Assembly (NCBI GenBank): GCA_009809945.1 | Contig: WTPW01000767.1 | Coordinates: forward strand, 33,595-97,594 | Direction of reading: 5' to 3' | DNA length: 64,000 nucleotides | Source: Gigaspora margarita | Lineage: Eukaryota > Glomeromycota > Glomeromycetes > Diversisporales > Gigasporaceae | Part shown: piece after piece, positions 56,689 to 64,000 of the stretch | How the letters are laid out: the number at the start of each line of letters is the position of its first letter | How positions within the stretch are numbered: the first letter of the stretch is position 1 | Position numbers and translations under genes: made by a program | Notes under the pieces: model-generated | The model's database searches: none | What the model was told of the DNA's origin: nothing | Seen by the model: the letters and a program-made list of their open reading frames with translations, nothing else

Positions 56689-59600
56689 ATGACTTCCATT
56701 AAAACCCTCCAAGCTACAATCACATCAATGACATCAAACAATATGCTTCCGCCCCAACCAATAGACAGATCCGGTCCTCTCTCCCTTGCTATATGCACCC
56801 ACAATATCCGTGGCCTTAACCAAAACTTAAAAACACAAGTCTGGGAACAATTTTGTTTTACTAACAACCTTAATATCATTTGCCTAACAGAGACTAAACT
56901 ATTCAAAGAAGCATTCAAACCTAAAAAACTACTCACTACACATACTTCTGGTCCTGTACAAACAGCTCTAAAGCAGGAACTGCGCTCATGGTCAGCAATC
57001 ACCTTACTCCCCACATACACAATATTATTACACACCCTGGTTATGCAATTGCTATAGACATTTTCTTCAAACACAACTTCAAATTTCGTATTATCTCAAC
57101 CTATTTCCCAAGCGACAATGCACACATAAGACTTGAAACACAAAACCTGGTGATTAAATGGATACAGCAAGCTACCTCACAAAACTTACTTCCCATAGTA
57201 ACTGGTAATTTTAACGCCACTATAGACAATAGCCATTCTAGTTCAATCAAATACAAACTTCTTCAATTCCTGTCCTACAATAACATGTACAACCTCGCCT
57301 CACACACACAGAACAACATTCCAACATGGCAGAGTTCAAAATACAACAGCCAAATCGACTAAATATGGGTTTACTACCCCGTGCTAGCATACCTTACCTC
57401 ATATGACACCAAAGACTCTTTGACAAATACACAAAGCAATCACAAAATTCTTATATCTCAGTGGTCCTTTCCACACACTTATCAAGGCAAGCCCAAACAC
57501 AAAACCCGGACCCGTAGAAGGGTATTTAACTACATAGCGGTGAACAAAGAGTCATGGGAAACCTTCTCTAATAAGGTCAGCCTCAACCTTATACAAAACA
57601 ACACACCGCTCACAACCAACACACCTGAATTTCTTGAGTCCTCATAGCGCAAAATCCAAACCTGTATCAGCAATGCAGCTTTATAGCACATCCTCAACAA
57701 AAAATTCGGCGTGCGTAACTTTCAGCATATATTTTCTCCTGCAGCAACAAACCTCCACAACAACCTTAAAAAGCTCGGCAACATCATCAGAAAGGTTAAA
57801 CAAGCCCTCAAAAACAGTTCCAAAATCCCAGTCCACCTCAACCCCGCAATCACACAAATCAACCAATCCTGTGAACTTCAAATTCCAACACTACCAGCAA
57901 CACACACGCAAGTCTTTGACTGGATCTATAACACAAACCAAGAATGAAAAAAACTTTACCACACCCGCAATATTGAAAACATTAAGCAAATTAGGCAACA
58001 AATTACAGAGTCTATTCAAAAGAGATGTACTAAACTCATATCTCATCCTACCTCTATGATAAACAGCATTCTAAACAGGTACAAGGACCCAGTCAGGTTT
58101 GACAATATCAAACTAGCACAAGACGTTATCACAGACCTGCCTGCTATCAAGGCCCATATCCAAAAACACTTTGACAACTGAACTGCCCCACGCATGGTGA
58201 ACCAAAACTTATTCAACTCTAGATGGCAAGGCGAATATACTCCCAAACCCTCTATTAATCCAGACTGGTATACTGCAGCCCTTTCAGAGATCAGCCAAGA
58301 GGAGGTTCTCACTACACTTAGTCAACTTCCTAACAACAAGGCCTGCAGACCTTTAGGTATTAGCTATGAAATGCTTAAACATGCTGGTCCAAAGTTCCTA
58401 CTAGCCATTACATCTCTCTTCAACCGCTGTCTCTCCGCCCAAGCTATACCTAAACAATGGAAAGAAGACTGCATCTTTTCCATCTTCAAAAAACCCATCT
58501 TCAATGGCAACTTAACTAATACCAGACTGATAAGCCTGGTGGAACACATTAAGAAACTATACACTAAGCTTCTCATCAACCGTCTAAACAGCATTCTATC
58601 CAAACACAACATCCTCTCACCTTTCAACTATGTAGTGCTCCCAGGCAACTCCACAGCTATTCCAATCCATATCCTCAACAATGTCATTGAAGACTCAGTC
58701 TGTAATTCAAATCAACTCTGGCTACTATCGCAGGACATGAGCAAGGCATACGACTCAGTCAACTTTGAGCTCTTCCACAAATCATTACACAGAATCCAAA
58801 TGCTGTCCCCGCTCATTAACATTCTTTCCAACCTTCTATCTAACTGAACAAACTGAGTTATCACCAACCTCGGGCTCACAAATTCTTATACTGTCAAAAA
58901 CAGAATCGACCAAGGGGAAACAATTACACCCCTGTTCTGGAGAATCTATTACGACCCCCTAATCACTCACATTGCCACCCATTTCTCAGGATACACACTA
59001 GCCACATTCTGGCAAACCAGCTTGACCCACCCATCTACTAAGCACCTCCAGACCTCAGTATCAGTCCTGGCATACATGGATGATACGCTATGGATCACGC
59101 AGTCCAAAACAGAGCTAGAGAAGATCATTGAAGCAGCTACCTCATTTTATCAGATGGCTAACATACAAGTCAAACCCACCAAATCTACTTTCATGACGAA
59201 GCACACTTCATCTACTATATCATTCCTCAACTCGACCCTCTCTCCAATTCCCACCAATTAACCTTTCAAATTTTTAGGCTGTTGGTTCACACTTAATAAC
59301 AAACAGACTGCCCAAACCAAACTCATCCAAGAGAAAGCGCTGAACTTAGCTGGCATTTCCAATACCAAAAATATAACAGATAAACAAATCTCTTACATCA
59401 TTAACATGGTAATTATTCCCACTATTGAGTACCGCTTGCACAATATCATACTCCCTCAGACCACTTGTAACAAGATTCTAGGAAAATACCTCACTATCAC
59501 AAAACACAAGGCACACCTCTCTCACTCTACTCCCAACAGCACAATGCTTAATCACAACCTCTACAACATAAGAAACATATAGGACATTTAGCTACAGCAC

Positions 59601-62001
59601 CACACTAGCAACTTCCTACTCCATATCAACAACCCCTCAACACTAGAAATCACTACACGCATAAGACTCCAACAACTCCAAAACAACCTGTAGTCAACAA
59701 CCAGCATCCTCCAACACCCACAACCTGTCATCGATGGGCCTAACAGACACACTACTAACTTCAGAATCATAACACTATTAAACCACATAGGAGTCACTAT
59801 CCAAGCCAACTCGGATATTAGATGTTCCCAAATGATTGACAATGGAGGCACATCTTTAGAAAACATCCTTACAAAGCACCCCAAATACAACACATTCAAG
59901 CAGCAGCTACACCATAAACATATTTTGTACTTGGAGCAGCTCTGCTCTGCAGACAACAATACTCTATTAGACTGGCAGCACCTATCACCTAGGCTGCTGC
60001 ATCTCCCAACAGGAAAAACCCACTCTGGTTCTCTTATCTAGAAAGTACAATCCTATCACATACTCACCAGTATACTATCCTACCTGAATTCCTACCTAAG
60101 AGCTTCAACCCCTTCGCTTACCACACTAACCTCATACCCAAGTCTTCAAAACCCTAGATACTCTCATACCAAAACGCTGAAATCATTATAGAGTAAACCC
60201 GAAAAATCTTCAAAAAGTCCAACTTAATCTCCATCACACACTGGCAACATGACATAGATACCGCACAATTCAACCACTATTTTCTACCACAGATCACATG
60301 CACACCCTGTCAAGGGTGCCACCTCAACTCAAACCGCATAGCCAACTTCTGCACCCTGGAGGTGTCAGCAATACTCTCTACCCAGTTCTTTGGTAGAAAA
60401 CACAAAAACAAACAACTTAAGCTCAATACTAACTACATTGATCTCATCTACTCTACTGCAATCAAACACCCAACAGACATCCACCTCCTCCTACTATTTA
60501 CATCACAGACTCTCTCACTTCATCTCTCTTTTACGACAATGAAGCATGCCAAAAACTCTGCCAAATTGTGAGCACCAATAGAAGTCAACAACAATTCACA
60601 TTTTACACAGACGGTTCAGTCACAGAAATCGGTACCAACCAATGCTCAATGGGCATTGACTGGGTACAGATCCACAACAACCAGGTCTCAAATGAATTCT
60701 CAGCCCAAGTGCACAACTGGCCAACCTCATACAAAGCAGAACTGCTCACAATCCTTTCTGTCATATCCACGACACCACGTAATTCGAGTATAGACATCTA
60801 TACAGACTCTCAGTCCATCATATCCAAATACAACAAACTGCTATCCATCCCTAAATACTCCACCAAACACTTCAAGTTTAGCCTGTGGCCTATCTGGCAC
60901 ATATTGCTCAATACCATATGAGCATTCAATATTCAGCTCCAGCTATACAAAGTTCAAGCACACTCAGACAACATCTTCAACAACCAAGCAGATCTTCTAG
61001 CCAGAAACCATCTGTCACCCAACAAACTATTCTTTAACCATGCCAATATCCACAACCCCTACCACTTTCTTCAATGGGAAAACAGCTCTGTAGAGAGCTC
61101 AACCAGACGCTTTATCAAAAATATCTGTAAAGCGCACATAACAGCGATGTGGTCCTCACAGAAGCATAGTTCAGAATAGTCACACTTCACACACTACATA
61201 GACTGGAATGCTACCTGGCTCTACTTCAACAACAACCAAAAGAGCTCCAACAACTTTACCAACCTGAAACTTAATCACTTAAAATCATTCAAAATTAAAA
61301 CCTTACTTAACGATCTGCTCACGCACTCACACTTGCATACTATATTTCCAAACACATTCTCCTCCACCAACTGCTTTGAATGCAGAATGCCAGACTCCCC
61401 CTCTCACTAGAGGACTTGCTAAAATCCCTCACTCATTAACCAAATTGTGCTCACAGCCATTTCAGAGGTTGTCAGAAGCAGCGATCTAGAGCTACCTGAC
61501 TCTCAATACAATGGCCTTACTCAACTAATCTACACTCACCTCTCATTCAACCCCACTCCAACCTTCCTTTATCCCTATTCCTTAGACTCCACCCTAAAGG
61601 GCCTTATCCCCATCCCTTTAATCCAAATAGTACAATTCCCCAACATATCCTATAAACAGGCATCTCAAATAATTATCAAATCTCTTCTTAAAGTATCTGA
61701 AGAGGCCTACGAGCAGATATGAAAACCATACTGCTCCGCACTCGCTCACTGGAAGAAAACCAACAACATCTGTCCTGAGTACAACAGGCCCAAACCAACA
61801 CAACTACGCCCCTCTCGTAAAAATCAATATTCAAAGAAGAACTTTACCTACAACTGTCTCTGCGGTCTCCCAGACCAACTCCACAATAACTCCAATTCAT
61901 GTCCACCAATAGGCCAAGCCCTTCGCAAAATCAGCATCTGGTCCACTATGTGGATCAAATATAGTATTCCTACAAACTATATTTTGACTATTCAAATCTA
62001 G
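56689..62001 (+). pseudogene. LINE ORF2: endonuclease, reverse transcriptase, RNase H (multiple stops)
   Basis: Starts 12 nt after ORF1 ends. Endonuclease: THNIRGLNQNL (56798), CLTETKLF, TGNFNAT, SQID*IWV and SNHKIL (57440). Reverse transcriptase, 58194-59440: GISYEMLKHAG, QDMSKAYDS (motif A), IDQGETITPLFW (motif B), AYMDDTLWI (motif C, 59070-59096) and FKFLGCWF. RNase H, 60595-61010: FYTDGS, SYKAEL, IYTDSQSI and a late HSDNIFNNQADLLAR. A C-terminal CFEC...SH..TC finger is at about 61369-61416. It nicks target DNA and copies its RNA there. Frame is kept from about 57005 to about 60150, then shifts near 60160 and 60480. Stops at 57360, 57645, 57684, 57945, 58179, 58845, 58854, 59259, 59580, 59589, 59691, 60039, 60919 and others kill it. 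Confidence 0.88.
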
Positions 62002-62294
62002 GTGAGTTTTGACCACTCTAGTAGGTTTAGGTCACAGATAAACTAGTCTGAGCTCTTATTCTTGCATGTAGTTTATATATATTTGTCACTGTACAATTTA
62101 AGTAAGTAACCACTTATATAAATTATTCAATAAAGATACGAGCAAGGCCTCACCTTAAAAAAAAAAAAAAAAAAAAAAAAAAANNNNNNNNNNNNNNNNN
62201 NNNNNNNNNNNNNNNNNNNNNNNNNNNNNNNNNNNNNNNNNNNNNNNAAAAAAAAAAAAAAAAAAAAAAAAAAGAATATATATATATATATATA

Positions 62295-63285
62295 TTTTGG
62301 TTTCAAAGTGCCTACCTTGGAACTCAGGAGATTTTATTCAAAATACTAGGACCATCGGTTAATCTACATGGAGGTCAACCGGTATTTGTTACATTGACAA
62401 GAATTCAACTAGCCACACGTACACTTTTGGTGTCTAATTTAAGTGGTCCATCCTAAGGTTCCACACTAGCTACCATACCTGCAACCCAACTACAGGAATT
62501 GCCTATTTAAATCCTCTGATCCATGTTCCTCCTGCCAACCCATCTTGTATCACTAGAACAGTTCTGGTACTCAGTTAGTCAGACAGTTCCAGATGCTCAT
62601 CCATTGTTCTTAGGACCTAGCCAGGTAACCCTGGTTCTGTTATCCTCAGAGGAAACTTGGTAGAGTAGTACCTGTTCTACCAGATATTCATTTACACTTC
62701 AGTAACAACACACTCACCGAGGCTTGCACTTGGAGTTAGGCTAACTATTAAACCTTTACCGTTATCTACTTCTGCCCTTGCAAGGTTCACTCCAATCCCA
62801 GCACCCACCTTACTGTCCTACCAGTCCTTACACCGGATTCACAAACTTCCAAACTAGTTAGCCTGGAAGGGTTGATATAGCTTTCTTTTCTTGGTACCTA
62901 CTTCTGAAATATAGGTCCTTTTTCTTCAGTAAGACTCTGGTGGCCAGGTTGGTAGACCCTTTCTTTGAGGGCCTTATCATCTGATTCTCTGGCTCCAGTT
63001 TCTGATATTCTAGCTTTGGTAGCACTGTCAAAGATCTTTGCTACTTTCTTACTTGGGGCTTGCCAAACGGGTTTTTATTTTTCCAGTTCCTTGGATTTTG
63101 TGTGCCCAAAGGCTCCTATTTGAAATAGTGTACCAAGGCCTACAGGTAATATACTCAACGAATTGATGAGAAGCAGTTATCAGAACACAGGCCTATTTTT
63201 TCAAAGTGTCAGCAGTGGGATTTGAACCCTAGACCTGCCGCTTGGGGGGTGACAACTTATCAACTTCCATAAGTTGCCACACCCT
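62295..63285 (-). mobile_element. tRNA-headed long SINE, copy D
   Basis: Full-length relative of copy B on the minus strand. The head is at 63215-63285 (B-box-like TAGGGTTCAAATCCCACTGC read on that strand) and the 3' end at 62295 (T run on plus). TTATAGAATAT at 63286-63296 has its partner at 53490-53500. Between that partner and the SINE lies the LINE, which therefore inserted after the SINE. No ORF. About 0.99 kb. Confidence 0.8.
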
Positions 63286-63318
63286 TTATAGAATATTTTC
63301 TTTAAAATATATTTTATA

Positions 63319-63665
63319 GAAAAAATGTGGTTGTTACCGGCGGTGACTGTTACCGGAACATGATCGACCAATTAGATCGTTTAACGTTATGATCAAAACA
63401 AAACAAAGCGTCGAAACTTACTATCGTTAGGGTCAGAGTTAGAGCCATAGTTAGGGTTGGGATAAAGCTTTGTATATAGTAAAATTTTGCAAGGAATTTT
63501 TTTTTCGCATAAAAAAAAGTAGGTCCATAGACAAAATTTTAAGTTAGAGCGATTTTTCAAAAAAAATCAAAGTTTTTAAGTTTTTCACATTACACGTGAT
63601 CCTTTGATCTAATTGGTCGATCACACTCCGGTGACTATCACCGCCGGTGACAAATAGATTCACTC
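63319..63665. mobile_element. MULE-type MITE with 9-bp duplication, 347 bp
   Basis: The right end, inverted, reads GAGTGAATCTATTTGTCACC and the left end GAAAAAATGTGGTTGTTACC; both continue GG(C)GGTGA and GATCGACCAATTAGATC. TATTTTATA flanks both sides (63310-63318 and 63666-63674), and the uninterrupted site is visible in another family P copy near 42370. The middle carries a version of the recurrent module (GGGTCAGAGTTAG, GTAAAATTTTGCAAGGAA, AAGTAGGTCCATAG). Confidence 0.82.
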
Positions 63666-64000
63666 TATTTTATAAACTTTATTAAGAAAATTTTTTAAAA
63701 TTATTAATAAACTTTAAAGCAATAAAAGTTTAAAGTTTTTATTTTAAAATTTTTACTATAAAAATTTTCTTTAGTTTTCTTAAATTTTATATGTTCCTGT
63801 CTATAAAAAAAATTTTCACTTCTAATACAAGTCCTAATTTTTACAAGTAAATTGCAAAAGTTGTAATAAATAAAGTTGTAATTCTTTTTATAAACTACAA
63901 TATTGTATTAAAACAGAGGGTTAGAGCTAGTATTTATAGAGTTTGCCAAGACTAAGTAAATAATTTTTTTGGCTAATAAATTTTTTAAAATTTGTCTATT

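Larger units (their letters stand above)
53510..62272 (+). mobile_element. LINE (non-LTR retrotransposon), full length but decayed
   Basis: Flanked by AGAATATATATATATA (53494-53509 and 62273-62288), which are AT-rich target repeats. It has a 5' leader of about 0.2 kb, ORF1 (about 53742-56680), ORF2 (56689-62001), a 3' UTR with AATAAA at 62129, and a poly(A) run from 62157 containing 64 Ns (62184-62247). It is markedly richer in C and A on the sense strand than its surroundings. ORF2 has AP-type endonuclease, reverse transcriptase, RNase H and a CCHC finger, so it belongs to an RNase H-bearing lineage (Tad/I-like grade); I cannot place the clade further. Both ORFs contain stops and several frameshifts, so it is immobile. 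Confidence 0.9.
53383..64000. mobile_element. Family P MITE, copy split by SINE, LINE and MULE-type MITE; runs off the window
   Basis: P sequence (TATTATCCCTTAAACTG, GCAAATTTGAC, then AATTTTTTAAATAAAATAAA) occupies 53383-53500. It resumes at 63286-63309 and again at 63666-64000, collinear with the minus strand of 941-1607. The intervening blocks are a LINE (53510-62272), a SINE (62295-63285) and a 347-bp MITE (63319-63665). The far end lies beyond base 64000. Confidence 0.75.

Noticed and set aside
56682..57074. 130-codon minus-strand frame
   Set aside because: Antisense shadow of the LINE endonuclease domain.
57360..61722. UGA read as tryptophan in the LINE
   Set aside because: TAG occurs at Trp sites as often as TGA, and frameshifts are present as well, so decay explains it better than a changed code.

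Overview
The window looks like a gene-poor, transposon-dense piece of a very AT-rich fungal nuclear genome. Short GT-AG introns, a fungal-type WDR48 C-terminus, FAR1/MULE transposase sequence, a long LINE with an RNase H domain and many small inverted-repeat elements fit an arbuscular mycorrhizal fungus (Glomeromycotina, Rhizophagus- or Gigaspora-like). That placement is inference from family resemblance, because no search was possible. No rRNA, tRNA gene or CRISPR array was found. Three N gaps lie at 21703-22119, 43653-44323 and 62184-62247.

Region 1 (1-17499) is a mosaic of small elements: two long tRNA-headed SINEs, several MITE-like inverted-repeat elements (some with clear target-site duplications), a candidate Helitron 3' end near 9026 and a nested hAT MITE. 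The one ordinary gene is a glutathione S-transferase on the minus strand (12575-13292), with one intron and a one-base deletion in exon 1.

Region 2 (17500-36008) is a tandem duplication of a unit of about 8 kb. Each unit carries, on the minus strand, a chimeric reading frame in which the FAR1-type N-terminus of a MULE transposase runs in frame into the C-terminal half of WDR48 (UAF1/Bun107). On the plus strand each carries a small coiled-coil gene, perhaps BLOC-1 subunit 5-like, and between them a conserved GC-rich island and an A-rich microsatellite. Both copies of the chimera are broken, by different lesions. The second unit also took in three MULE-type elements nested inside one another (30805-32864) and a 0.4-kb insertion at 34153.

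Region 3 (36009-53382) is nested repeats. One palindrome-ended MITE (42272-47559) has been opened by TA-insertion elements, a noncoding poly(A) retroposon and a SINE, so about 0.62 kb now spans 5.3 kb. A second noncoding retroposon (49407-50515) has a clean 19-bp target-site duplication.

Region 4 (53383-64000) is another copy of that MITE, holding a SINE which was itself split by a full-length but decayed LINE (53510-62272), plus a 347-bp MULE-type MITE. The LINE has a degenerate ORF1 with about six copies of a roughly 52-residue repeat that I do not recognise, and an ORF2 with endonuclease, reverse transcriptase, RNase H and a CCHC finger.

The items most worth following are the FAR1-WDR48 chimera, the repeat array in the LINE ORF1, the long tRNA-headed SINEs, and a sequence module shared by otherwise different elements.
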